A stretch of DNA of 64,000 nucleotides from Oscillospiraceae bacterium (GCA_017482385.1 JAFUNI010000004.1:50668-114667); one strand, 5' to 3'. Positions 17,490-26,555 are shown, counted from the stretch's first letter. The notes: generated by a model not told the origin, from the letters alone. Numbers and translations: made by a program.

Positions 17490-18062
17490 TTACTTAGTCG
17501 GCGCTGTGGCGGTCGGTGCTGTGGAAGTGGCGGTCGGTGCGGTAGCGGTGGGTGTTGTGGCTGCAGTAGGTACAGTTGCTTGAGGAATCGTAGTGGGAAT
17601 CTGGCTGTGCTTTATTAGAGCCTGCATTGTGCCCTTGGCGGCAGTGTCGGTGATATCGCCACCGATCACTTGATCTTTGTAGACCAAGAGCGTGGCGTAT
17701 ACCGGTTCTGTTGCACCGGGGAAGTTGGTGACTTTGTACACATAGCGCATCACGGTTTTGCCGGAGTGCTGGCTTAAGTCATATCCGGCACTTTTTTGCA
17801 GATCGTTGTAGCGGGTAAAGATCTGATTCTGCTCCTTGGGAATCCGGACCTGTCCGGACTCAGCGGGAGATGTGTTTACCTGCCACCCCAAATTCTGCAA
17901 AAACTGCACCCGTCCGTCGTTGCTTGCCATAGATGGGGCAGCGGTGGGCTGGGAAGAATTGCCTCCGCCAAACAAAAGGATAAGCGCGAGGATCACACCG
18001 GCCACAGCGGCCAGTGCGATCAGTACTTTCTTCATATTGACCTTTGCGGTCATGACCATCAT
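17490..18062 (-). CDS. membrane-anchored DUF4830 protein with Pro/Thr/Ala tail
   Basis: A 190-residue protein with one N-terminal membrane helix (about residues 12-31 after MMVMTAKVNMKK), an extracytoplasmic DUF4830-like domain (RVQFLQNLGWQV through KTVMRYVYKVTNFPG and LLVYKDQVIGGDI), and a 40-residue C-terminal run of repeated T-A-P-T units. The ATG at 18060-18062 has AGGAGG eight bases before it, so the frame's further 10 residues are left out. The tail repeats (ACCGCCACT-like codons, 17490-17580) are a small tandem repeat that may vary in number. The function of DUF4830 is unknown; a wall-proximal location is inferred. Confidence 0.75.
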   Translation of the reverse strand: MMVMTAKVNMKKVLIALAAVAGVILALILLFGGGNSSQPTAAPSMASNDGRVQFLQNLGWQVNTSPAESGQVRIPKEQNQIFTRYNDLQKSAGYDLSQHSGKTVMRYVYKVTNFPGATEPVYATLLVYKDQVIGGDITDTAAKGTMQALIKHSQIPTTIPQATVPTAATTPTATAPTATSTAPTATAPTK

Positions 18063-18133
18063 ATTGAATCCCTCCTGGTTAAATATTGACACTACAATCT
18101 ATTCGGATACCGGGAAAGGTAGAACGGAGAATT

Positions 18134-18835
18134 ATGGAACGGTTGGACAAATTTTTATGCGACTGTGGAGCAGGTACCCGCAGCCAGGTAAAGATGATAT
18201 TAAAAAACGGCAGAGTGACTGTGGATGGAAAGCCGGAGCGTGACGGCAGCCGGAAGATAGACCCGGATACACAAAAGGTTCACCTGGATGGAGAACTGCT
18301 GAATCGCCGGGGCAGGGTGGTGGTGATGCTCAACAAGCCTGCCGGCTTTGTCACTGCCACGGAGGATAAAAACGATAAAACAGTAATGGAACTGCTGCCT
18401 GCGGAATATGGTCATCTTGAACTGAAACCTGTGGGCCGTTTGGACAAAGCTACAGAGGGCCTGCTGCTTTTTACCAATGACGGCGATCTTCTCCACAGGC
18501 TGATCTCTCCTAAAAAGGAAGTGCCCAAGCTATACTATGCCAAGCACGAAGGCACAGCCTCAGAAGAAGATGTAAAAGCTTTTGCAGAGGGGATTACCTT
18601 GGGCGACGGCACAAAATGCCTGCCTGCGGTCTTGCAACCTTTAGATCCAGGGGAGAGCTTGGTCACGGTCTGTGAGGGGAAGTATCATCAGGTCCGGCGG
18701 ATGCTTGCCAGCCGCAACCTGCCTGTGACCTACCTGGAGCGTCGGCAAGAGGGAAACCTGATGCTGGGAGATCTGCCCAGAGGACAGATTCGGGAACTGA
18801 CCGAGGCGGAAATATCCGCATTGTTGGAAGTATAG
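18134..18835 (+). CDS. RsuA/RluB-family 16S/23S rRNA pseudouridine synthase
   Basis: It isomerises a uridine in rRNA. The 233 residues comprise an S4 RNA-binding domain at 1-45 (MERLDKFLCDCGAGTRSQVK) and a catalytic domain with GRLDKATEGLLLFTNDGDL near residue 105, whose Asp is the catalytic residue. The C-terminal motif YHQVRRMLASRNLPVTYLER is also typical. The ATG at 18134 has GGAGA four bases before it; an earlier in-frame start at 18086 lacks a site. The target base cannot be told apart within the family; RsuA (U516) is likely from the size. Confidence 0.9.
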   Translation: MERLDKFLCDCGAGTRSQVKMILKNGRVTVDGKPERDGSRKIDPDTQKVHLDGELLNRRGRVVVMLNKPAGFVTATEDKNDKTVMELLPAEYGHLELKPVGRLDKATEGLLLFTNDGDLLHRLISPKKEVPKLYYAKHEGTASEEDVKAFAEGITLGDGTKCLPAVLQPLDPGESLVTVCEGKYHQVRRMLASRNLPVTYLERRQEGNLMLGDLPRGQIRELTEAEISALLEV

Positions 18836-18961
18836 CAAAATGACGAAAGAAATTGAAGAAATCCGCATTCTGTCAATGGTTTTCGCTCGTTGACAGTGAC
18901 TGGCGTTGGGTATATTACATAAAAAACACGATAGATTTTGCAATAAAATGTCAAAAAAGAC

Positions 18962-19025
18962 TTGCAATTTGTGCAAAACTAATATATAATGGCTCTGCAA
19001 TTTGTGAGAAATGTATTTGTGCAAT
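18962..19025 (+). promoter_or_regulatory. promoter and repeated operator-like boxes before the PucR-family gene
   Basis: TTGCAA (18962-18967) and TATAAT (18985-18990) are spaced by 17 bases. GCAATTTGTG occurs at 18964-18973 and again at 18997-19006, and ATTTGTGCAAT at 19015-19025. The boxes overlap the -35 and lie just downstream of the -10, a layout typical of autoregulation. The rest of the gap (18836-18960) holds an inverted repeat CTGTCAA/TTGACAG near 18872-18898 without a T-run. Confidence 0.65.
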
Positions 19026-19049
19026 ATTCTAACAGGAAGGAATAGAAAA

Positions 19050-20138
19050 ATGTCTAACAGTGTTTTTCAAGGTGTGATCCAACAGTTAAAAGAAGCTTCC
19101 GACCGCGTGTTTGGCGTGGTGGATAACGAAGGCTTTGTTGTTTCCTGTACGGAGTCCGAGCTGCTGGGCGAACGCTGGCAGGAGGCTGTGCAAGGTTTGG
19201 CAGACAGCGGCGAACAGGCTGTGGTTATGGGCCAGAAGACCTTCCGTGCTATTTTCGGTGCTACCGGAAGTGTTGAGTATGCTGTGTTCTGTGAAGGCGC
19301 GGATGCCCAAAGCCAACTCCTCTGCAATATGGCTTATATTGCCCTGAACGATGCTAAGTCCTATTATGAGGAAAAGCATGACCGGGGTACTTTCGTTAAA
19401 AATATTATTATGGATAATATCCTGCCCGGCGATATTTATGTCCGGGCCAAGGAGCTGCATTTTGCTACCGATGCGCCCCGGGCGGTTTTCCTGGTGCGAC
19501 AGATGGGTGAAAGCGAAGCATCCTTAGTGGATGTGCTGTCGGGTCTGTTCCCGGATAAGCTGCAGGACTTTGTGTTGAGCATCAACGAGACTGACGCCGC
19601 TGTCGTGAAGCAGCTTGCCGAGGTCCCCACCAACGAGGAATTGGAGAAAATGGCCCGGAATGTGGAAACTGCGGTGACCGAGGAAATGGGCGTTTCAACC
19701 GTTATCGGTATTGGCACAGTAGTTGGCCACCTGCGGGAGTTGGCAGATGCTTACAAAGAAGCCCAGACAGCCATTGAAGTGGGCAAGGTGTTTGACACTG
19801 AGAAGAGCATTATCAATTATGAGAATTTGGGCATTGGCCGTCTGATCTATCAGTTGCCTACCACTCTGTGCGATATCTTCCTGTCCGAGGTGTTCAAGAA
19901 GAATTCTATTGATACTTTGGATCATGAAACACTGTTTACCATCAATAAGTTCTTTGAGAACAACTTGAATGTGTCTGAGACCTCCCGGAAGCTGTTTGTT
20001 CACCGGAACACCTTGGTGTACCGTCTGGAGAAGATCAAAAAGCTTACCGGCTTGGACCTGCGTCAGTTTGACCACGCTATCGTGTTTAAGGTAGCTTTGA
20101 TGGTCCGTAAGTACTTATCCTCCCGTGAACTGTATTAA
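19050..20138 (+). CDS. PucR/CdaR-family transcriptional regulator
   Basis: A 362-residue regulator. The N-terminal half (1-120) is a sensor-like region without a named domain, the middle (about 130-290) is the GGDEF-like CdaR domain, and the C-terminus carries the PucR helix-turn-helix (FFENNLNVSETSRKLFVHRNTLVYRLEKIKKLTGLDLR near 305-340). CdaR members control sugar-acid, purine or amino-acid catabolism. No catabolic operon is adjacent, so the target is open; the repeated boxes in its own promoter suggest that it controls itself. AGGAAGGAA precedes the ATG at 19050, 13 codons inside the open frame. Confidence 0.88.
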   Translation: MSNSVFQGVIQQLKEASDRVFGVVDNEGFVVSCTESELLGERWQEAVQGLADSGEQAVVMGQKTFRAIFGATGSVEYAVFCEGADAQSQLLCNMAYIALNDAKSYYEEKHDRGTFVKNIIMDNILPGDIYVRAKELHFATDAPRAVFLVRQMGESEASLVDVLSGLFPDKLQDFVLSINETDAAVVKQLAEVPTNEELEKMARNVETAVTEEMGVSTVIGIGTVVGHLRELADAYKEAQTAIEVGKVFDTEKSIINYENLGIGRLIYQLPTTLCDIFLSEVFKKNSIDTLDHETLFTINKFFENNLNVSETSRKLFVHRNTLVYRLEKIKKLTGLDLRQFDHAIVFKVALMVRKYLSSRELY

Positions 20139-20151
20139 TGCGTAAAAGTTA

Positions 20152-20177
20152 AGCCGCACAATAATGTGCGGCTTAAA
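20152..20177 (+). terminator. hairpin after the PucR-family gene
   Basis: AAGCCGCACA-ataa-TGTGCGGCTT style stem of about 11 bases lies 15 bases after the stop. It lacks a clear T-run, so termination is probable rather than certain. Confidence 0.6.
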
Positions 20178-20253
20178 GCCTGTATTTGGGCCTCCAAATG
20201 TTTGTAGAAATTGTGAATTTTCTGTGTTTCCAGTATTTTTCAGTTTTTTCACG

Positions 20254-20283
20254 TTGACAGGCCTAAGGGCAATATGTTACAAT
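20254..20283 (+). promoter_or_regulatory. promoter of the ftsEX module
   Basis: TTGACA (20254-20259) and TACAAT (20278-20283) are spaced by 18 bases, 41 bases before the ftsE start. Confidence 0.7.
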
Positions 20284-20323
20284 TTGGTTACAATAATTTC
20301 TGAAAGAATCTTGGAGAAAAGAT

Positions 20324-21004
20324 ATGATTGCGTTTTCTGATGTAACAAAATCTTATTCCGTAGGCACCCATGCCCTGCGGGGTGTTTCCATGCAGATAGA
20401 AGACGGTGAGTTTGCCTTTTTGGTTGGTCCTTCCGGTTCTGGCAAGTCCACCATTATTAAACTTATCACCGGCGAATTGAAGCCCACCTCCGGTACAGTC
20501 CATGTGAACGGCTATTCCTTGGAGCGAATCCGCAGACGGGAGATCCCCTATCTGCGTCGTACTGTCGGCGTTGTGTTTCAGGACTTCCGGCTGATCGATA
20601 CAAAGTCTGTTTATGACAATGTGGCATTTGCTATGCGGGCCATCGGTGCACGGGAGCGGGAGATCCGTGAGCGTGTACCTTACATATTGGAACTGGTTGG
20701 CTTAGAGAATAAGAGCCGCCGTCACCCCACGGAGCTGTCCGGCGGTGAGCAGCAGCGGCTTGCCATTGCGAGAGCCTTGGTGAATAACCCTTCAACCATA
20801 ATTGCTGACGAGCCTACTGGTAACTTAGACCCGGCTCGTTCTTTGGAAATTATGAGCCTGCTGCAGGAAATCAACAATTTGGGAACCACAATGCTGGTGG
20901 TCACCCATGAGCGTGATTTGGTGGAGCGGTTTGGAAAGCGTGTCATTGCCATCGACGAAGGTCTGGTGGTTCACGACGGAACGGATGGGTATTACAGATT
21001 ATGA
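20324..21004 (+). CDS. ftsE: cell division ATP-binding protein FtsE
   Basis: A 226-residue ABC ATPase that, with FtsX, activates peptidoglycan hydrolysis at the septum. Walker A GPSGSGKST is near residue 36, the signature LSGGEQQRLAIARAL near 138, and Walker B IIADEPTGNLD near 158. The opening MIAFSDVTKSYSVGTHALRGVS is characteristic of FtsE. Its TGA overlaps the ftsX ATG (ATGA). ATP hydrolysis is transmitted through FtsX to the secreted hydrolase encoded two genes on. Confidence 0.96.
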   Translation: MIAFSDVTKSYSVGTHALRGVSMQIEDGEFAFLVGPSGSGKSTIIKLITGELKPTSGTVHVNGYSLERIRRREIPYLRRTVGVVFQDFRLIDTKSVYDNVAFAMRAIGAREREIRERVPYILELVGLENKSRRHPTELSGGEQQRLAIARALVNNPSTIIADEPTGNLDPARSLEIMSLLQEINNLGTTMLVVTHERDLVERFGKRVIAIDEGLVVHDGTDGYYRL

Positions 21005-21897
21005 AATTAACAAATCTTGGATATTTGATTAAAGAGGGCATCCGCGGTATTTTCCTCCACGGCTTTATGTCCCTGGCCGCCGTTGTGGTTACTGTGGCCT
21101 GCCTTTTGATCGTGGGCAGCTTCAGCTGCCTGGTTTACAATGTGAATGTAATGGTTGAGGATCTGAACAAGACCAATGAGGTTCTTGCGTTTGTGGACGA
21201 TTCCCTTACCGATGCAGAGGCAAGAAGTATTGGCACGGTTATCAACCAGATCCCCAATGTGCATAAAGCAGAATTTGTCCATCGGGACAAGGCTTGGGAG
21301 AGCTTTGTTGAGGACCACGGCAACGATCCGGCCTTTGACGGCGTGGATCCCAAGACCACGATCCGGCACCGTTTTGTGGTGACATTGGAAGACAATGAGC
21401 TGATGAAAGAAACGGCTGCGCAGTTGGAAAGCATCACCGGCATAGACAAAGTCAATGCTGCTTATGAGATCGCAAGAGGCTTCAGCACGATCAAAAATGT
21501 GCTGCATATTGCCTCTGTTGCGGTAATTGGCGTGCTGTTGGTTGTCAGCTTGCTGATTATCTCCAATACTGTTAAGCTGGCTATGTATGACCGCAAGGAC
21601 GAGATCGCTATTATGAAGATGGTGGGCGCAACCAATGGCTTTATCCGCCTGCCCTTCGTGGTGGAAGGTTTTGTTTTGGGTATGGTCGGCGCGATGATCG
21701 CCTTCTTCTTGGAATGGGCGATGTACAATGCGCTGGTAGAGAAACTTACAGTGGTGGATACCCTGCACCTGTTCAGCTTTGTGCCCTTTACCCAGCCGGA
21801 GCTGATGCAGACTATGGTGGCGACCTTTGTGGCTGCAGGTCTGTTCGTAGGTGTTGTGGGTAGCTGGACCTCTATCCGGAAGTTTATGGATGTTTAA
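21001..21897 (+). CDS. ftsX: cell division protein FtsX
   Basis: A 298-residue permease-like protein with four membrane helices (about residues 20-45, 170-195, 220-245 and 270-292). A large extracellular loop lies between the first two (about 50-165) and contacts the PcsB-type hydrolase in other Gram-positives. The cytoplasmic DRKDEIAIMKMVGATNGFIRLPF motif is shared by FtsX/MacB permeases. It does not move a substrate but transmits FtsE action. It is translationally coupled to ftsE. Confidence 0.95.
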   Translation: MKLTNLGYLIKEGIRGIFLHGFMSLAAVVVTVACLLIVGSFSCLVYNVNVMVEDLNKTNEVLAFVDDSLTDAEARSIGTVINQIPNVHKAEFVHRDKAWESFVEDHGNDPAFDGVDPKTTIRHRFVVTLEDNELMKETAAQLESITGIDKVNAAYEIARGFSTIKNVLHIASVAVIGVLLVVSLLIISNTVKLAMYDRKDEIAIMKMVGATNGFIRLPFVVEGFVLGMVGAMIAFFLEWAMYNALVEKLTVVDTLHLFSFVPFTQPELMQTMVATFVAAGLFVGVVGSWTSIRKFMDV

Positions 21898-21918
21898 TTG
21901 CCGCGTTAGGAGAACATA

Positions 21919-23178
21919 ATGAAGAAAAGACAGCTTTTAGTCAGCATCATAGCCGGCCTGTTGGCAGCGGTGATGGTTTTCGGCCTGATCGCTATGGCCG
22001 TTCCTACTGCTGATGCTGCAAAGACTTCCGCTGAGATTCAACAGGAAATCGAAGCGCTGAAGAAAGAGCATAAAAAGAACAAAGAAAAGCTGAATGCTTT
22101 GAAGGATCAACTGGCCGGCAACCAGACGGAGATCAATCAGCTGGTTGCGAAAAAAAATGCAATCGACCAGGAGGTATTCCTGCTGAACCAGCAGGTGCAG
22201 AACCTGTCCCAGCAAATCACGGCCTATAACGGTTTGATTGCCGATAAGCAGGCAGAGCTGGATACAGCCACAGCCCGTTGGGATGAGCTGAGCCAGCAGT
22301 ATAAAGCCCGGGTCCGGGCGATGGAGGAAAACGGAAGTGTATCCTATTGGTCCGTTCTCTTCCAGGCAAACAGTCTCTCAGATCTGTTGGATCGGCTGAA
22401 TATGATCGAGGAAATCGCAGCAGCTGACCAGCGGCGGATGAAGGAACTCAACGAAGCTGCAAAGGAAGTTTCTGAGGCAAAAAACGGTCTTGAATCGGAA
22501 AAGATCGCGTTGGAAGCCAGCAAAAAAGAGCTGGAAGAAGCGTCTCAGCAGATGGAGGATTCCCGGCTTGCAGCGGAAGAATTGCTCCAGACACTGATCG
22601 CCAAGGGTCAGGCCTATCAGGCGCTGATCGACGAACACGAAAAGATCGAAAGCGAATCCTTAAGAGAACTGAGCGCAGCGGAAACCGCCTACGACAAAGC
22701 CAGAGAGAAAGAATATCTGGAATGGCTGGCTGCCCAAAAGCCCCCTGCCAACACAAGCGGTACCACAGTAGATGCAAGCGGTAAGGTGTGGCTGATGCCC
22801 ATTAACTATACCCACTTCTCCAGCCCCTTTGGCTGGCGGATCCATCCCATTTATGGTGATACCCGGTTCCATGCCGGCGTGGACCTGTCTGCCCCTACGG
22901 GAACGCCCATCGTTGCTACCCGAGCCGGTGTTGTGACCACTACCGCTTATGAGGCCGGCGGCGCAGGCTACTTTGTGAATATCAACCATTTGGACGGCTT
23001 TGTAACCCGCTATATGCATATGACCCATTTTGTTGTGGTTGAGGGTCAGACGGTGAAAGCCGGACAGGTCATCGGTTACTGTGGTTCCACCGGAGCATCT
23101 ACAGGACCCCACCTGCATTTTGGCGTTTACTACAACGGTTCTGCAGTGAATCCGGCGCAGTATATCAATATCAGATAA
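21919..23178 (+). CDS. secreted M23 peptidoglycan hydrolase with coiled coil (PcsB/EnvC-like)
   Basis: A 419-residue protein: signal peptide at 1-34 ending before AKTSAEIQQ, a long coiled coil about 35-265 (heptads rich in K, E, Q and L), and an M23 LytM domain about 290-419. The Zn ligand motifs are HAGVDLSAPTGTP (with the preceding H of RFHAGVD) and HLHFGVY near the end; both appear intact, so it is probably an active endopeptidase. Its position directly after ftsEX argues that it is the hydrolase controlled by FtsEX at the septum. A ribosome site AGGAG precedes the ATG. Confidence 0.92.
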   Translation: MKKRQLLVSIIAGLLAAVMVFGLIAMAVPTADAAKTSAEIQQEIEALKKEHKKNKEKLNALKDQLAGNQTEINQLVAKKNAIDQEVFLLNQQVQNLSQQITAYNGLIADKQAELDTATARWDELSQQYKARVRAMEENGSVSYWSVLFQANSLSDLLDRLNMIEEIAAADQRRMKELNEAAKEVSEAKNGLESEKIALEASKKELEEASQQMEDSRLAAEELLQTLIAKGQAYQALIDEHEKIESESLRELSAAETAYDKAREKEYLEWLAAQKPPANTSGTTVDASGKVWLMPINYTHFSSPFGWRIHPIYGDTRFHAGVDLSAPTGTPIVATRAGVVTTTAYEAGGAGYFVNINHLDGFVTRYMHMTHFVVVEGQTVKAGQVIGYCGSTGASTGPHLHFGVYYNGSAVNPAQYINIR

Positions 23179-23187
23179 ACACAGAAT

Positions 23188-23219
23188 ATATCCCGCAGCT
23201 CCATCGGGGCTGTGGGATA
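23188..23219 (+). terminator. hairpin between the M23 hydrolase and S41 protease genes
   Basis: ATATCCCGCAGC / GCTGTGGGATAT forms a stem of about 12 bases with one wobble and an 8-base loop. The T-run is weak, so partial read-through to the protease gene is likely. Confidence 0.55.
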
Positions 23220-23247
23220 TTTCCACTTTAAATTGAGGTGACGGGAA

Positions 23248-24402
23248 ATGAATTGGAAAAAACGGATTCTGAAAACGGTATCCTATATACTGGTGGCGGC
23301 TTTGGCATCTGCGGCAACGCTGTTTGTTTGGGGAGCCCGGCAGGAAAGTGACAAGCTGACAGAATTGCAGCAGGTGATAGACCATTACTTCGTAGGCGAA
23401 GCAGATATGGAATATGCGCGGGATGTGGCAGCTGCCGCGCTGGTCGATGGTCTGGGCGACCAGTGGAGCTACTATATCCCGGCATCGGAAATGAGCGCCC
23501 ACCAGGAGTATAAAGAAAATTCTACCGTGGCCATCGGCGTGAATATCGCAGTCCGGGAAGATAATACCGGCATTGATATTCTTGGCGTGACTATGGGCGG
23601 CGCTGCAGACGTAGCTGGTATCCTTCCGGGGGATATCCTTATCAAAGTGGACGGAGCATCTGTCGCGGGTATGAATCTGGACCAGGTAACGAGCCTCGTT
23701 TACGGTGAAGAAGGCGCAGAACTGACCGTCTCTGTGCTCCGGAACGGGGAGGAGATGTCCTTCCGCCTAAAACGGCAGAAGATCACAGTGGCTGCTGGAA
23801 AAATGCTTACAGATGATATTGGATTGATCCGCATCAATAATTTTAACTCGGGTTGCGAAGAGGAGACTCTTGCTGCCATTGAGCAGCTGCAGAAGCAAGG
23901 TGCCAAGAAGCTGATCTTTGATGTGCGGAATAACCCCGGCGGCTATGTGTCGGAAATGATCGATGTGCTGGACCACCTTTTGCCGGAGGGAGTCCTGTTC
24001 CGCCAGGAAGATCATTTGGGAAATAAAAGCGAGGAAAAATCCAATGAATCCTGTGTGAAAATGCCCATGGCTGTTCTGGTAAACGGTGACAGCTACTCTG
24101 CGGCAGAGTTTTTTGCAGCGGTACTGCAGGAATATGAATGGGCGAGCGTTGTAGGAGAAAAAACCTCCGGCAAGGGCTATTACCAGTTGACGATAAATCT
24201 CTCTGACGGCTCTGCGGTCAACCTTTCCAGCGGAAAATACTTCACTCCCGATGGCGTGAACCTGACGGAGGCCGGCGGCTTGACCCCGGATCATGTAGTG
24301 ACCCTGGATGCGGAAACCGCAGGAAAAATCGCTGTGGGCGGTGTTTTGCCCCAAAATGATCCCCAAATCCAGGCTGCTATTGCCCAATTGCAGGGAAAAT
24401 AA
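23248..24402 (+). CDS. S41 C-terminal processing peptidase (CtpA-like)
   Basis: A 384-residue membrane-anchored serine protease. The N-terminal helix is about residues 8-27. A PDZ domain spans about 95-180 (GVNIAVREDNTGIDILGV and AGILPGDILIKVDGASV). The S41 catalytic domain contains LVNGDSYSAAEFFAAVL with Ser near residue 286 and the Lys of GEKTSGKGYYQ near 311. Such proteases trim secreted or wall proteins, including cell-wall hydrolases; the placement beside the FtsEX hydrolase suggests that hydrolase as a possible substrate, which is inference. GAGGTGACGGG precedes the ATG. Confidence 0.92.
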   Translation: MNWKKRILKTVSYILVAALASAATLFVWGARQESDKLTELQQVIDHYFVGEADMEYARDVAAAALVDGLGDQWSYYIPASEMSAHQEYKENSTVAIGVNIAVREDNTGIDILGVTMGGAADVAGILPGDILIKVDGASVAGMNLDQVTSLVYGEEGAELTVSVLRNGEEMSFRLKRQKITVAAGKMLTDDIGLIRINNFNSGCEEETLAAIEQLQKQGAKKLIFDVRNNPGGYVSEMIDVLDHLLPEGVLFRQEDHLGNKSEEKSNESCVKMPMAVLVNGDSYSAAEFFAAVLQEYEWASVVGEKTSGKGYYQLTINLSDGSAVNLSSGKYFTPDGVNLTEAGGLTPDHVVTLDAETAGKIAVGGVLPQNDPQIQAAIAQLQGK

Positions 24403-24424
24403 ACACAGAAATAGTGGAAAATTC

Positions 24425-24453
24425 TTGACTTGACAGTTTTTATCTTCTATAAT
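24425..24453 (+). promoter_or_regulatory. promoter of greA-lysS
   Basis: TTGACT (24425-24430) and TATAAT (24448-24453) are spaced by exactly 17 bases. Confidence 0.85.
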
Positions 24454-24491
24454 ATTAGAATGATTTTTAACCAAGAAAGGACTTGTGTTTT

Positions 24492-24968
24492 ATGGCTAAG
24501 GAATTTAAGATTACCAGTCTGCGTCTGGCAGATCTGGAAAAGGAACTGAATTATCTGAAAACCACCCGTGAGCGTGAGATCGCTGCAATGATCGCAGAAG
24601 CCCGCTCCTACGGCGACTTGTCCGAAAACTCCGAGTACGATGCCGCTAAGAATGAGCAGGCTAAGCTCTATGGCCGTATTGCTGAGATCGAGGATATCCT
24701 GTCCCATGCCGTTATCATCGAGGATGAGAACGAAGCTTCCGGCCGCGTTGGTCTGGGCTGCAATGTTACCGTTGAGGACGAGAAGGGCAAGAGAATCACC
24801 TATAAGATCACCGGCTCCCAGGAAGCCAATCCTATGGAGTTCAAGCTGTCTGATGATTCTCCCTTTGGCCGCGCTGTCGTTGGCAAGGCTGAGGGCGATA
24901 AGTTTACCGTCAATGCGCCTTCCGGTTCTTATACTATGAAGGTCATTGCTGTTACACGCGAGGGCTAA
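24492..24968 (+). CDS. greA: transcription elongation factor GreA
   Basis: A 158-residue factor that promotes cleavage of RNA in backtracked RNA polymerase. The N-terminal coiled coil carries the acidic tip region (ARSYGDLSENSEYDAAKNEQ near 38-57), and the C-terminal domain has SPFGRAVVGKAEGD. The ATG at 24492 has AAGAAAGGA at proper spacing; a TTG three codons earlier would sit on the ribosome site. lysS follows after three bases. Confidence 0.96.
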   Translation: MAKEFKITSLRLADLEKELNYLKTTREREIAAMIAEARSYGDLSENSEYDAAKNEQAKLYGRIAEIEDILSHAVIIEDENEASGRVGLGCNVTVEDEKGKRITYKITGSQEANPMEFKLSDDSPFGRAVVGKAEGDKFTVNAPSGSYTMKVIAVTREG

Positions 24969-24971
24969 GCC

Positions 24972-26465
24972 ATGGCAGAGATTGTACAGCAGGCTGAATT
25001 GCCTGTATCCGAGCAGGCGCAGATCCGCCGGGAAAAGCTGGCGGCGCTGCAGGCCGAGGGCCGTGACCCCTTCCAGATCACTAAGTTTGATTTCAATTCT
25101 GACTCTGCAACCATCAAGGGCGACTATGAAGGCTTTGAGGGCAAATCTGTCCGCATTGCCGGCAGACTGATGAGCAAGCGCGGCCAGGGCAAGGTTATGT
25201 TCTGCGATCTGCAGGACTCCACCGGCCGTATCCAGCTGTTCGTGAAGATCGACGAGCTGGGCGAGGAGGAATATGCCCGTTTCAAGAAGTACGATATCGG
25301 CGATATCGTGGGCGTTGAGGGCGAAGTATTCAAGACCCGTACCGAGGAAATTTCCGTCCGCGCCAAGGTCGTGACCCTGCTTTCAAAGTCCCTGCTGCCC
25401 CTGCCCGAGAAGTACCACGGCCTTACCGATAAGGAGATCCGTTTCCGTCAGCGTTATGTGGACTTGATGGTGAATCCCGAGGTAAAGCAGAACTTCATCG
25501 TCCGTTCCAAGTTCATCAAGTTTATGCGTGCATATCTTGACAATATGAACTACATCGAGGTGGAGACCCCGGTACTGAATACCATCGCTGGCGGCGCATC
25601 TGCCCGTCCTTTCATTACCCACCACAACACGCTGGACATCGATATGTATATGCGTATCGCCACCGAGCTGCCTCTGAAGCGGCTGATCATCGGCGGAATG
25701 GACCGGGTGTATGAGATCGGCCGTATCTTCCGTAACGAGGGCATGGACCCCAAGCATAACCCCGAGTTTACCTCTGTTGAGTTGTACCAGGCCTATGCTG
25801 ATTTCCACGATATGATGGATATCGCCGAGGGTATCATCTCCGGCGCTGCCAAGGAGATCCTGGGCACTTACGAAGTGGAGTGGATGGGCGAGAAGATCGA
25901 TCTGACCCCCGGCTGGCGCCGTATGACTATGGTGGAGGCAGTTCGGGAGTATGTGGGTATCGACTTTGATGCCATCACCGACGATGCCGAGGCCATTGCT
26001 GCTGCCGAGGCCAAGGGTGTTGAGCTGGCTGATGCCGCTGAGAAGACTTGGGGCAATGCCCTGTATGCCTGCTTCGACCAGCGGGTAGAGGAGCATTTAA
26101 TCCAGCCTACATTCATCACTATGTACCCTGTTGAGGTCAGCCCTCTGACCAAGCGCAGCCCCAAAGACCCCCGGCTCACCGAGCGGTTCGAGCTGTTCAT
26201 CTGCCACTCCGAGCTTGCCAATGCTTACTCCGAGCTGAACGACCCCATCGACCAGAGAGGCCGCTTTATGAAGCAGGTGGAGCAGCGGGAGCGTGGCGAC
26301 GACGAGACCGAAATGCTGGACGAGGACTTCCTGAATGCTATGGAATACGGTATGCCTCCCACGGGCGGCATGGGCATCGGTATTGACCGTACGGTCATGC
26401 TCCTGACCAACAACGATACCATCCGCGAAGTCATCCTCTTCCCCACGATGAAACCCCTTGATTAA
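24972..26465 (+). CDS. lysS: lysyl-tRNA synthetase, class II
   Basis: It charges tRNA-Lys. The 497 residues show an OB-fold anticodon-binding domain at about 60-165 and a class II catalytic core with motif 2 FRNEGMDPKHNPEFTSVE and motif 3 GMGIGIDRTVMLLTN. The family match is unambiguous along the full length. Genes for greA and lysS are often paired in Firmicutes. The 3' end is followed by direct repeats of a type seen at integration sites (see 26521-26542). Confidence 0.97.
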   Translation: MAEIVQQAELPVSEQAQIRREKLAALQAEGRDPFQITKFDFNSDSATIKGDYEGFEGKSVRIAGRLMSKRGQGKVMFCDLQDSTGRIQLFVKIDELGEEEYARFKKYDIGDIVGVEGEVFKTRTEEISVRAKVVTLLSKSLLPLPEKYHGLTDKEIRFRQRYVDLMVNPEVKQNFIVRSKFIKFMRAYLDNMNYIEVETPVLNTIAGGASARPFITHHNTLDIDMYMRIATELPLKRLIIGGMDRVYEIGRIFRNEGMDPKHNPEFTSVELYQAYADFHDMMDIAEGIISGAAKEILGTYEVEWMGEKIDLTPGWRRMTMVEAVREYVGIDFDAITDDAEAIAAAEAKGVELADAAEKTWGNALYACFDQRVEEHLIQPTFITMYPVEVSPLTKRSPKDPRLTERFELFICHSELANAYSELNDPIDQRGRFMKQVEQRERGDDETEMLDEDFLNAMEYGMPPTGGMGIGIDRTVMLLTNNDTIREVILFPTMKPLD

Positions 26466-26520
26466 GAAAATGCCGTAAAATAGCGGTATTAAAGGGTTTT
26501 TGAAACTCTGTCAAAACCGA

Positions 26521-26542
26521 TTTACGACACATTTACGACAAA
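26521..26542. repeat. tandem 11-base direct repeat downstream of lysS
   Basis: TTTACGACACA is followed directly by TTTACGACAAA. Together with the preceding short hairpin (AATGCCG/CGGTATT, 26469-26490) this lies between lysS and an AT-rich gene. Such repeats resemble tyrosine-recombinase arm or core sites, but no recombinase gene is present. Confidence 0.5.
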
Positions 26543-26555
26543 TGAAAAAATGAAG

